The notes under the pieces were generated by a model. The model was not told where the DNA came from, made no database searches, and was given only the letters and a program-made list of their open reading frames with translations. The position numbers and the translations under genes were made by a program. From Patescibacteria group bacterium UBA2023 (GTDB lineage Bacteria; Patescibacteriota; Gracilibacteria; BD1-5; UBA2023), in assembly GCA_002335145.1 (NCBI GenBank), contig DDBV01000034.1:1-64000 (forward strand): 64,000 nt of DNA, read 5' to 3'. Of the stretch, positions 18,785-26,449 are shown piece by piece (the stretch's first letter is position 1; each line of letters opens with the position of its first letter).

Positions 18785-21700
18785 CTACCCTTTCGTTACG
18801 ATATTGAGCAGCTTGTTCGGCACGAATATTTCGCGGGCGATTTCTTTGCCATCGGTCCATTTCTTCACAATGTCGTCGTCGTAGGCGAGCGCGAGGACTT
18901 CTTCTTTGGCCACGCCATTGAGACACGTGAACGTGGTGCGCAGTTTTCCATCGACTTGTATGGCAATGGTCACTTCGTCGTCCACGATCATGAATTCCTG
19001 ATACTCGGGCCACGCCGCGTGATACACGGACTCGGTGTTGCCGAGGTGCGCCCAGCACTCTTCCGCGATGTGCGGCGCGAACGGATGGAGCAGGCGAGTA
19101 GTCACGCTCTTCCATTCCGCGGCATCGTCGGCGTCTGTCGGGCATCCTTCGTTCAGCAGGATATTGATGGCGGCGATAGCAGTATTGAATTTGTACGCCA
19201 CAATATCTTCACCCACCTTTTTCACGGTCTTGTGGAGGAGCTTCATTGCCTTCATGTCGTCCGTCGTTTTATTCTTGTCGTCCACGATGGTCGCGTACGC
19301 GCGGTCCAGGAGTCGGCGCATTCCGATAATCTTGGTGGTGTCCCACGGCGCGGAGTCGGTGAAGTCTCCCATGAACATCTCGTAGAGTCGGAGCGTGTCC
19401 GCACCGTACTCGTCCACCACGTCGTTCGGGTTTACCACGTTTCCGCGGGATTTGCTCATCTTTTCGTTGTTGCTTCCCAATATCAGTCCCACATTCGTGA
19501 GCTTGTAAAACGGCTCTTTGGTGGGGACGACTCCGATGTCGTGGAGGAATCGGTGCCAGAATCGCGCGTACAAAAGATGGAGTACCGCGTGTTCGGCTCC
19601 GCCCACGTATTCGTCCACCATTCCCCAGTATTTCATGGTGTCGGGGTCGGCGAGCGCCTCGGCATTGTGCGGGTCCATGAATCGCAGGTAGTACCAGCAG
19701 CTCGCTCCCCATTGGGGCATGGTGTTGGTTTCGCGCTTTCCGTAGAGGTTGTCGGCGATCCGTACATCCACCCACTCGGGGATGCGGGCGAGCGGCGAGC
19801 GTCCATCGTCGGACGGCTCGTAGTCGGGCGTTTCGGGCAGGAGGAGGGGGAGAGTGTAGTCGGCGATGACGTAGGAGTCGATCGCTCGCTCGATCTTGGA
19901 AAGGTATTCGAGGTCTACCGAGGCTCCATCATTCGAGGCGATGCGTACCTTGTAGAGGTGTGTGCCACCGCTCTCGTCATCCGCGAAAACGATGCACTTA
20001 CCGATCAGGCCCATGAGCTGTGCTGCCATTGCTCCGAGTCCGTCCCCCGATCCCGAGAAAACACTCGTACGTCCGAGAGGGGCGGAGAGGGGTCGGTGAT
20101 TGCGGATTTCGAATTTCGGGAGCTTCGCATAATCCTCCGGCGAAATATGCACGAGCGGGATCGGCTCTCCCCAGTAGCGCTGACGCGAGTAGATCCAGTC
20201 TCGGAGTTTGTACTGGATTTTGCGATTTCCGAATCCTTCCGCTTCGGCGCGAGCGATCATTTTCTCCCGCGCTTCCGCCGACTGCAACAGGTCGAATTCT
20301 CCCGAGTGAATGGCGATTCCTTCTCCCGAAAAACAGGTGCGTTCCTTGGTGAGTGCCATTTCAAGAATCCTCTGGTGGTGTACCTTGAAATTTCCGCAGG
20401 CGAAAATCTCTTCGCGCGTCCACCATTCGATTTTGTAGGTGTGGGTATTTTCTTTTCCATCAGATATCATTCCATCGAGATTCGCGAGCTTCACATGGAA
20501 GACATTGTCCGGATTGAGACAGTTGCAGTTTTTTCGAGCCTTGTATCCGTGTCCCACGATCGAGCCGATATGGCGAATGGAGGCGACATTCGTTGCACCG
20601 ATTTCTTCGGCAACTTCTCGCAGTGCCGCCTGTTCGGCGGTTTCTCCTGTCTCCAGTCCGCCTCCCGGCAGCCCCACCACATTGTTTTCCCACACCATCA
20701 CCGCGTAGCGATCGCCCTCGTGATGCTCTACCACGATGGTCGAGCAGTAGCGGGTGTCGAGCTGCTCCACATCGGCGCGGGGCGTTTCTTGTCCGGTCAT
20801 AATGATATATTGCGCTACCACGTCCGTTATCCCCAGGTCGTATTTTTTCGCGAAGGCGTAGTCGCGCTCGTCGTGCGCGGGCACGCCCATGACCGCCCCT
20901 GTCCCGTAGTTTCCCAGGACGTAGTCGGCAATCCACACGGGGACTTTTTGTTTATTGAATGGGTTGATGACGAAGCTCCCCGTGAAGACCCCCGTTTTTT
21001 CTTTGTTGAGCTCGGTGCGCTCCAGGTCGCTTTTCGCTTTGGCACTCGCGATATACGCTTCGCACTCGGCTTTGCGTTCGTCCGTGATGAATTTCGCCAC
21101 CTCGGCGTGGTCGGGTGCCACCACCAAGAACGATACTCCGTAGATAGTATCGATGCGGGTCGTGAAGACGCGGAGGGTTTCCTCTCCGCCGTCTCGGCGG
21201 AAATCCACTTCCGCTCCTTCGCTTCGTCCGATCCAGTTTCGTTGCATTTCTTTTATTCCCTCGGGCCAATCCAGATTGTCGAGTTCTTCCAGGAGTTTGT
21301 CGGCGTACTCGGTGATGCGCAGGACCCACTGTCGGATATTGCGGCGCTCTACGGGGTGTCCGCCGATTTCGGACTTGCCATTCACGATTTCTTCATTCGC
21401 CAGCACCGCTTTGAGTGCGGGACACCAGTTCACGGGGAGTTCGGCTTCGTAGGCGAGTCCTTTTTCCCAGAGCTTCAAGAAAATCCACTGCGTCCAGCGG
21501 TAGTAGGCGGGGTCGGTAGTGTCTATTTCGCGATCCCAGTCGTACGAGAACCCGAGTGACAGGAGTTGTTGCTTAAAAACTCCGATGTTGTTCGCGGTCG
21601 TTGCCTTCGGGTGGGTGCCGGTCTTGATGGCGTAGTTTTCGGCTGGCAGCCCGAACGCGTCCCACCCCATGGTATGTAGGACGTTATATCCATTGGCATG

Positions 21701-21895
21701 GCGGTGTCGCGACACGATGTCCGTGGCAGTGTATCCCTTCGGATGCCCTACATGGAGCCCCGCCCCCGACGGGTACGGGAACATGTCGAGCACGTAGTAC
21801 TTGGGTTTGTCCGAGGTGTTCGGTGTGTGGTAGGTGGCATGGTCGTGCCAGTATTTCTGCCATTTCTTCTCTATGTTTTTTGGATCGTAGGGCAT
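18785..21895 (-). CDS. leuS: Leucine--tRNA ligase with an inserted Nudix domain
   Basis: The 1036-residue enzyme charges tRNA-Leu; bacterial LeuRS is usually about 800-880. It keeps HVGH (48-51), the editing-domain landmarks TTRIDTIYG and VPAHDERDYAFAKKY (with the editing Asp), RQRYWGEPIPLVH and KMSKS (812-816). Between DLGITDVV and GEGIAIHSGEF, about residues 362-545, lies a complete Nudix domain with the box GLETGETAEQAALREVAEE (REVAEE at 426-431). A second insert of about 95 residues (583-677) follows the RQRYWG region and has no family I recognise. The whole is one frame without any TGA. ATG 21895 fits a promoter at 21922-21949. Confidence 0.96.
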   Translation of the reverse strand: MPYDPKNIEKKWQKYWHDHATYHTPNTSDKPKYYVLDMFPYPSGAGLHVGHPKGYTATDIVSRHRHANGYNVLHTMGWDAFGLPAENYAIKTGTHPKATTANNIGVFKQQLLSLGFSYDWDREIDTTDPAYYRWTQWIFLKLWEKGLAYEAELPVNWCPALKAVLANEEIVNGKSEIGGHPVERRNIRQWVLRITEYADKLLEELDNLDWPEGIKEMQRNWIGRSEGAEVDFRRDGGEETLRVFTTRIDTIYGVSFLVVAPDHAEVAKFITDERKAECEAYIASAKAKSDLERTELNKEKTGVFTGSFVINPFNKQKVPVWIADYVLGNYGTGAVMGVPAHDERDYAFAKKYDLGITDVVAQYIIMTGQETPRADVEQLDTRYCSTIVVEHHEGDRYAVMVWENNVVGLPGGGLETGETAEQAALREVAEEIGATNVASIRHIGSIVGHGYKARKNCNCLNPDNVFHVKLANLDGMISDGKENTHTYKIEWWTREEIFACGNFKVHHQRILEMALTKERTCFSGEGIAIHSGEFDLLQSAEAREKMIARAEAEGFGNRKIQYKLRDWIYSRQRYWGEPIPLVHISPEDYAKLPKFEIRNHRPLSAPLGRTSVFSGSGDGLGAMAAQLMGLIGKCIVFADDESGGTHLYKVRIASNDGASVDLEYLSKIERAIDSYVIADYTLPLLLPETPDYEPSDDGRSPLARIPEWVDVRIADNLYGKRETNTMPQWGASCWYYLRFMDPHNAEALADPDTMKYWGMVDEYVGGAEHAVLHLLYARFWHRFLHDIGVVPTKEPFYKLTNVGLILGSNNEKMSKSRGNVVNPNDVVDEYGADTLRLYEMFMGDFTDSAPWDTTKIIGMRRLLDRAYATIVDDKNKTTDDMKAMKLLHKTVKKVGEDIVAYKFNTAIAAINILLNEGCPTDADDAAEWKSVTTRLLHPFAPHIAEECWAHLGNTESVYHAAWPEYQEFMIVDDEVTIAIQVDGKLRTTFTCLNGVAKEEVLALAYDDDIVKKWTDGKEIAREIFVPNKLLNIVTKG

Positions 21896-21921
21896 GGTGG
21901 CGATGATAAGAGTTACGCGCC

Positions 21922-21949
21922 ATAATACGTGAAAATCGCTTCCTTGCAA
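21922..21949 (-). promoter_or_regulatory. Promoter of the leuS operon
   Basis: Minus-strand TTGCAA (21944-21949) and TATTAT (21922-21927) are 16 bp apart. The -35 box lies in the loop end of the upstream terminator hairpin. Confidence 0.5.
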
Positions 21950-21958
21950 GGAAGCGAT
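21935..21958 (-). terminator. Hairpin terminator of the 126-aa gene
   Basis: A perfect 11-bp stem with a two-base loop (atcgcttcctt / aaggaagcgat), followed by TTTT on the minus strand, 24 bp after the stop of the upstream gene. Confidence 0.75.
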
Positions 21959-21982
21959 CGGAAAGATTGTATCCGGGAGCGG

Positions 21983-22363
21983 CTACGCGGCGAGCGCGTC
22001 AGGGGCCGAGAGGGGAGCACCGCTGTTATCGTTGGCTCCCATGAGTCCGGCGATGAGGGCTATCTGCTGGGTCTCGCGGGCCGCAAGACCGGCACGGATC
22101 TCAGCGAAGGCCCGCTCGGCCACGACATCCCTTCGCAGGGTGTTGAGCTGTCCGGCGACAGTCATCTCATCCGGATTGATGATCCCCTCCACTTCTCCGT
22201 GGATCCGCTTGAAGATACTCGCGATACGGGTACTCGGGACGCCGTACTGCTCGAGCTCCGCAGTCATGCGCGCGCGTAGATCCAGAGGGCCGCCGATTTC
22301 GGCATTGGCGTCAGGCTGGTCGTTGAAGAATTTTGTGAGTTCAGAGCTCGGTGTGAGTGCCAT
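21983..22363 (-). CDS. Unknown protein, 126 aa
   Basis: I do not recognise the family. The soluble, helical protein starts MALTPSSELTKFFNDQ, has a middle part with charged helices (FKRIHGEVEGIINPDEM, LRRDVVAERAFAEI) and an Ala-rich tail. No TGA, no membrane segment. It is the last of three small leftward genes ending at a terminator. The start has ATG at 22363 with an A/T-rich leader. Confidence 0.65.
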   Translation of the reverse strand: MALTPSSELTKFFNDQPDANAEIGGPLDLRARMTAELEQYGVPSTRIASIFKRIHGEVEGIINPDEMTVAGQLNTLRRDVVAERAFAEIRAGLAARETQQIALIAGLMGANDNSGAPLSAPDALAA

Positions 22364-22397
22364 GATGATTTTTTGTTTTTCTTGTCGGAATACGCAC

Positions 22398-22652
22398 CTA
22401 TGTCTGGGCGGTCTTCTCCATTTCTTCGAGATCGCGTTCGAGCTTGTCGAGCGACTTTATGACGAAGAGACGCTTGTCCTCTTCGATTTTGCGCCGATTC
22501 TCACGGATGCGTTCCACGAGGGGGTCCCATTCGTCCAGTACCGCGACTTTGCGGTCGTCCGGGAGAATCTCGAATATGTGGATGATCTCATCGCGGTCTC
22601 GCGGATCGAGATCCGAGAGGACGAGTTTGCGCAGGAGTTCGGAGTTGACCAT
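22398..22652 (-). CDS. Unknown small coiled-coil protein, 84 aa
   Basis: The protein is almost entirely charged helix (RENRRKIEEDKRLFVIKSL, LERDLEEMEKTAQT), preceded by LSDLDPRDRDEIIHIFEIL. A coiled coil is likely. No signal or membrane segment. A promoter (22686-22714) lies just upstream, and the 126-aa gene follows after 34 bp. Function unknown; possibly an adaptor or partner of a neighbour. Confidence 0.65.
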   Translation of the reverse strand: MVNSELLRKLVLSDLDPRDRDEIIHIFEILPDDRKVAVLDEWDPLVERIRENRRKIEEDKRLFVIKSLDKLERDLEEMEKTAQT

Positions 22653-22685
22653 GGGGAGACGAGTTATGTTTCTCCCGCTCGAAAC

Positions 22686-22714
22686 AGTCTACGCTATTTT
22701 TCGGGCGGGGGCAA
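22686..22714 (-). promoter_or_regulatory. Candidate promoter of the 84-aa gene
   Basis: Minus-strand TTGCCC (22709-22714) and TAGACT (22686-22691) with a 17-bp spacer. Confidence 0.45.
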
Positions 22715-22770
22715 ATTTTCACTCAAGGATATTCGTGATGGACGGGAGGTCAATGAAAAAACGGCAGCAC

Positions 22771-22793
22771 GAAAAATCCGCCCGGAGGCGGAT
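22771..22793 (-). terminator. Hairpin terminator of the 177-aa gene
   Basis: Stem ATCCGCC/GGCGGAT (22776-22782 with 22787-22793) followed by five T on the minus strand, 23 bp beyond the stop at 22816. Confidence 0.75.
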
Positions 22794-22815
22794 GAAAGGA
22801 AGACGGATTCGGAAA

Positions 22816-23349
22816 TTATCCCGCCGCCCTGATGCCGAGTGCAGTATCCACCGCTTTTCCCACTTCTTCCGAGAAAGTTTTTATTGCTACGCCGCTCGCC
22901 ATAAAGCGACGCATCTCTATTTCGGAATAATCGAACATCTTCGCATCTTCCATTCGTAGCTCCGAGAGGGTTGTTTTTTTCTGTCTAGAGATGGTGGCAA
23001 AAATCTGGCGCACTGCGTCGCTCGTGAGAAATCCCGCACTACGAAGTTCGCGAACCTGTTGCCAGTTTTCGAGTACCCCACAGAGGATTTTCACATCTCT
23101 TGCCATGCCAGGAATTCCATCGGGAAACTGTTGATTTATGTTGTTCACATGATTCTCCCACTGTTCCAGTGAAGTAAATTTAGATGCGATGTTGCTGAGG
23201 TTGGTACCTCCATGATACCGACGATCCACAAACTCCGTCCGACTGAGCCCGAGGAGTGCCTGCATGGCGGGAGAATTGATTATTTTCCCGAGGATCGAAG
23301 GAACGGCTATTTCTGCTGTTTCCGCCGAATTTCAGAGAGAGAGAGTCAT
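22816..23349 (-). CDS. Unknown protein, 177 aa
   Basis: The protein begins MTLSLGNSAETAEIAVPS, where one TGA-encoded Gly is needed to reach the ATG at 23349, and is soluble and mostly helical. Segments such as LSRTEFVDRRYHGGTNLSN and KILCGVLENWQQVRELRSAG show no known motif. Its codon use looks slightly more AT-rich than its neighbours. It has its own weak promoter (23381-23408) and terminator, so it forms a single unit divergent from rplA. Confidence 0.65.
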
Positions 23350-23380
23350 GTATTTTGTTCCTAGAAACTACGTGAATACA

Positions 23381-23408
23381 CTCATACTCATTTTACATAA
23401 AATTGCAA
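23381..23408 (-). promoter_or_regulatory. Weak candidate promoter of the 177-aa gene
   Basis: Minus-strand TTGCAA (23403-23408), 16 bp, then TATGAG (23381-23386). The -35 is good and the -10 poor. Confidence 0.35.
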
Positions 23409-23417
23409 GTTATTCCG

Positions 23418-23537
23418 TATAATAATGGTGCGGACCATGATATTTTTCTTTGCCTTTTATTTTTTTCTCTATACAATTCTCGCACCTATTTTTGGGAGGC
23501 TCGCCACGGGCCGATCGGACCAAATAACCACCATACT
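23418..23537 (+). promoter_or_regulatory. rplA -10 box and 5' leader
   Basis: A perfect TATAAT (23418-23423) has no good -35 at 16-17 bp. It is followed by a leader of about 110 bases before the rplA ATG, and there is no Shine-Dalgarno sequence next to the ATG. L1 often represses its own mRNA by binding a leader structure, so a site here is possible, but I could not draw a convincing one. Confidence 0.35.
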
Positions 23538-24227
23538 ATGGCACAGCACGGAAAGAAGTACCGCCAGGCGGTCCAGCTCATCGAGGAAGGGCGACTCTAC
23601 TCGCTCGACGAGGCCGTCGAGCTCCTGAGCACCACCTCCACTACCAAGTTCGACCCGACGGTCGAGATCCACTTCAACCTGGAGCTCGATCCGAAGTACG
23701 CCGACCAGATGATCCGTACCACGATCACGCTTCCGAACGGATCTGGACGTGCGGCATCTATCGGAGCCTTCACGGATCAGGGAAATGAAAAAGAACTCAT
23801 TGCTGCCGGAGCATCGGTCGCAGGAGGAGATGATCTCATCGAGGCAGTTGCTGCTGGGAAGATCGATTTCGGAGTCGCTATCGCGACACCCGGAATGATG
23901 AAGAAGATGGGAAAGATCGCGAAGGTTCTCGGACCAAAGGGTCTCATGCCAAACCCGAAGACCGGAACAGTCGGAGAAGATCTTCTCCCGATTGTCGCAG
24001 AGCTCAGGGCTGGAAAGTTCGAATTCAAGAACGACAAGCAGGGAAATGTTCACTCCATTGTTGGGAAGCTCTCCTTCGGCCCTGAGAAGCTGAAGAAGAA
24101 TATCGAGTACTTCATCCAGACCATCAAGGATGTGAAACCATCCGGAGCGAAGTCCGGAAAGTACCTCAATACGATCGTGCTCTGTACTTCCATGGGTCCC
24201 GGTATTCCCCTTCAGATCGTAGTATAG
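23538..24227 (+). CDS. rplA: 50S ribosomal protein L1
   Basis: L1 binds 23S rRNA at the mobile L1 stalk and helps release of the E-site tRNA. The 229-residue length is normal. The sequence shows the family landmarks: start MAQHGKKYRQAVQLIE, GKIDFGVAIATPGMMKKMG, LGPKGLMPNPKTGTV and the C-terminal YLNTIVLCTSMGPGI (family TSSMGPG). ATG 23538 is set by homology. No TGA. The usual partner rplK is absent, so L1 is transcribed alone here and ends at a strong terminator. Confidence 0.97.
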   Translation: MAQHGKKYRQAVQLIEEGRLYSLDEAVELLSTTSTTKFDPTVEIHFNLELDPKYADQMIRTTITLPNGSGRAASIGAFTDQGNEKELIAAGASVAGGDDLIEAVAAGKIDFGVAIATPGMMKKMGKIAKVLGPKGLMPNPKTGTVGEDLLPIVAELRAGKFEFKNDKQGNVHSIVGKLSFGPEKLKKNIEYFIQTIKDVKPSGAKSGKYLNTIVLCTSMGPGIPLQIVV

Positions 24228-24247
24228 AGTCTGAATCGGAACTATGT

Positions 24248-24273
24248 AAAAACGAGGATACCCTCGTTTTTTT
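24248..24273 (+). terminator. Hairpin terminator of rplA
   Basis: ACGAGG pairs with CCTCGT (24252-24257 with 24262-24267) and is followed by seven T. Confidence 0.85.
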
Positions 24274-24300
24274 GCAATAAGAATTATTATAAGATATAGT
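24272..24300 (+). promoter_or_regulatory. Promoter of the 601-aa protein gene
   Basis: TTGCAA (24272-24277) and TATAGT (24295-24300) with a 17-bp spacer, directly after the rplA terminator and 37 bases before the ATG. Confidence 0.6.
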
Positions 24301-24337
24301 TTGATACGTTCAGTGCTTAATATCTAAACAAATACTT

Positions 24338-26143
24338 ATGACCTGACGAACTTCGGTCTCAGCTTCTGAGCTTTTGGCGGAAGGGCGTAGAGATATCCCT
24401 CGCTATCCGACTTCGGAAAAGATCGAATCCGCAATCGCGGCGGAAAGTCCTGGCGTATCTCCGGCACAGGTTGAGGCCGCCGCAAAGAGACTGCAAGAAT
24501 TCATGGATAGCAAGTCCCGGTACAAGCCTGGAAAAGTATCCGTGGTTCCGGGTGGAGTCGTGGCTCTCGGAAAAGATACAACAAACAGAGCCCATGCTTT
24601 TTTGGAGACATTTCATCGAGTTGCGGGAGGCTTGAAGAATCCGAAGGATCTGGAAGAGCTCCTCCAAGAAACATGCAAGGCGTATGATACCGATAGTGCT
24701 TCCGACTGGGTTGCGAAAGAAGAGCATGTCCGCAAGTTTATTGCAGAGAAAGGACAGCATGTCTCTGCTGATACGTACACAAAACTTGCCGTACTTCGAT
24801 ACGAGAAGCCGACCGTTCTTCCAGGCCAGACAGTAGACCCCGATTCTCCCGCCTTTCAGGAAGATCTGGACTATGCCATAAATGCAAGCGATCCAGAGGA
24901 ATCGATATCTACATTCGTACAAAAATACTTCAATGCCGGTCCATACGTGATTTCCTACGAAGAAGAGGGGGATGTTGGTACAGTCATGATACGCTTTTTA
25001 GAGGGTAACAAGGATCCGATCAGATTCCCTCCGAAAGACCTTTGGAAGGCTCTTTTGGCGAGCGGTGTTCCACAGAAGAAGAAGTTCGTCTTGTTTGCAC
25101 CTTCCGTTCAAACCACTTTGAATGAAGAGACGGGCGAAGTCATCATTGATCTCGGCAAAGAAAGTCGTACATACAATCTCTCGCCCCGGAGTGGCTCCGA
25201 AATGGATAGAGAAGCATCGGTATCTTTGTATACTCAGAGCGACGGATCCATTGGAATCAACATTCCCGACTCATTAGATGCCAATCCGGTTGTCATGGAT
25301 GGGGTGGTATATCTTCCAAGCGCAAGACTCTTCTCTGATCCTGCAAGACCATCTACTCCCGAGCTCGATGTTTTCGGCAGCAAGAATTTCTCGGATATTG
25401 ACCAGGTACTCGCCGCCGATCCTTTGACCGCTGAATTCTTGCAGGAATTACTATTGCGTTCCCGTGATACAGGAGACTACAAGCAGCTTTCCGATATAGT
25501 AACGCGTCTTGCCGATCAAGCGGTTCAGCAAATCAAGACATGGTCACCAAGCCAAAAGGATCAATTTGTTGCCAATATCGGAAAATTCGCTTCCGGTGCC
25601 ATCGGTCGTTTGTCGGAATTCCAAGACGCCGAAATACTGACCGGTCCGCAGATGCGTCTCGCAAAGAAGCTTGCTGATGCAATCATCAAACTTCGTGCTG
25701 AGCGTGACTCTTTAGTGGCGCAGATTCTCGAGAGGCAGTGAGTTCCCGGGTCGGTCACTGCTTCCGACCAAAGTTTTACAACCCAAGCATTGGAGGCGAC
25801 CGAAGTGGAACTTACGCGAAAAGAAGCTGAATTCCGGGAAAAATTTCCAGGGATGGACCCCGAATCAATACGAAATACGCAAGATATCTTACGAAAAGAT
25901 TTTGAAGATATACGCCTCTTTCGAGGAGATGTCATTCAAGATGCCCACAACACAGTATACGGAAGAAACGAAAAGTTTATGCTGTATGTGCGAGACTTCG
26001 TAGCCAACAACCCCGCAACGGTACTCTCAATTCTTGCGAAGTTTTCCGGTGAGGTAGGAATGGTTGGAACGGTTGAGATCATGCAGGCATTGTTCTCGAA
26101 TGTTTTGGAGCCTGCTCGCTCCGAAGCGGGTACTTCGCAGTAA
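24338..26143 (+). CDS. Unknown large soluble protein, 601 aa
   Basis: I do not recognise a family. The third codon is TGA (MTGRTSVSASELL), and a second TGA at 25739-25741 joins what would look like two genes. There is no signal peptide or membrane segment. Residues 1-130 are helical, a beta-containing middle part includes GDVGTVMIRFLEGNKDPIRF and GEVIIDLGKESRTYNLS, and the C-terminal third is helical with EVELTRKEAEFREKFPGMDP. A good promoter and flanking terminators make it a single-gene unit. The three small unknown genes to its left have a similar style, so this may be a lineage-specific cluster. Confidence 0.7.
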
Positions 26144-26163
26144 GAGTCTGTAATACCTTTGAA

Positions 26164-26204
26164 GACAATAAAAAATCTCCCGATTCGGGAGATTTTTTAT
26201 TGTC
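26164..26204. terminator. Strong bidirectional hairpin terminator
   Basis: A perfect 18-bp inverted repeat around GATTC with A-run and T-run inside the arms follows the 601-aa gene by 20 bp. Confidence 0.9.
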
Positions 26205-26373
26205 AAAACTTGCATAGAGCCTTCGCTGTGATATGTGGTGGTATCGGAGAATACGAGAGGAGCCATTTAGGATTCGTTATCGCGGATGTATTGGCTGCCA
26301 AACCACTCATGGATTCGAGGAGCGGACAACTCATGTGCTGGTAATCTTTCATTCTCTATCCGGTGACTCTCGC

Positions 26374-26401
26374 TTGCGAATGCCATTTTTCCGAGTAATA
26401 T
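26374..26401 (+). promoter_or_regulatory. Promoter of ileS
   Basis: TTGCGA (26374-26379) and TAATAT (26396-26401) with a 16-bp spacer put transcription start near 26408. This makes the first ATG there unusable and favours the ATG at 26450. The rest of the gap 26205-26373 shows nothing recognisable. Confidence 0.5.
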
Positions 26402-26449
26402 AGCTTCATGCGCCTGCGCGCGCCGTTTTGTTTTGTGGCATACCACCCC

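Noticed and set aside
18746-21559. A 937-codon open frame on the plus strand
   Set aside because: It is antisense to leuS, which has all the synthetase motifs. Codon bias in leuS leaves the opposite frame free of stops. The translated product has no recognisable domain.
24374-26143. Two separate genes (24374-25741 and 25790-26143)
   Set aside because: They share a frame and are separated only by TGA, so they are one 601-aa gene in code 25.
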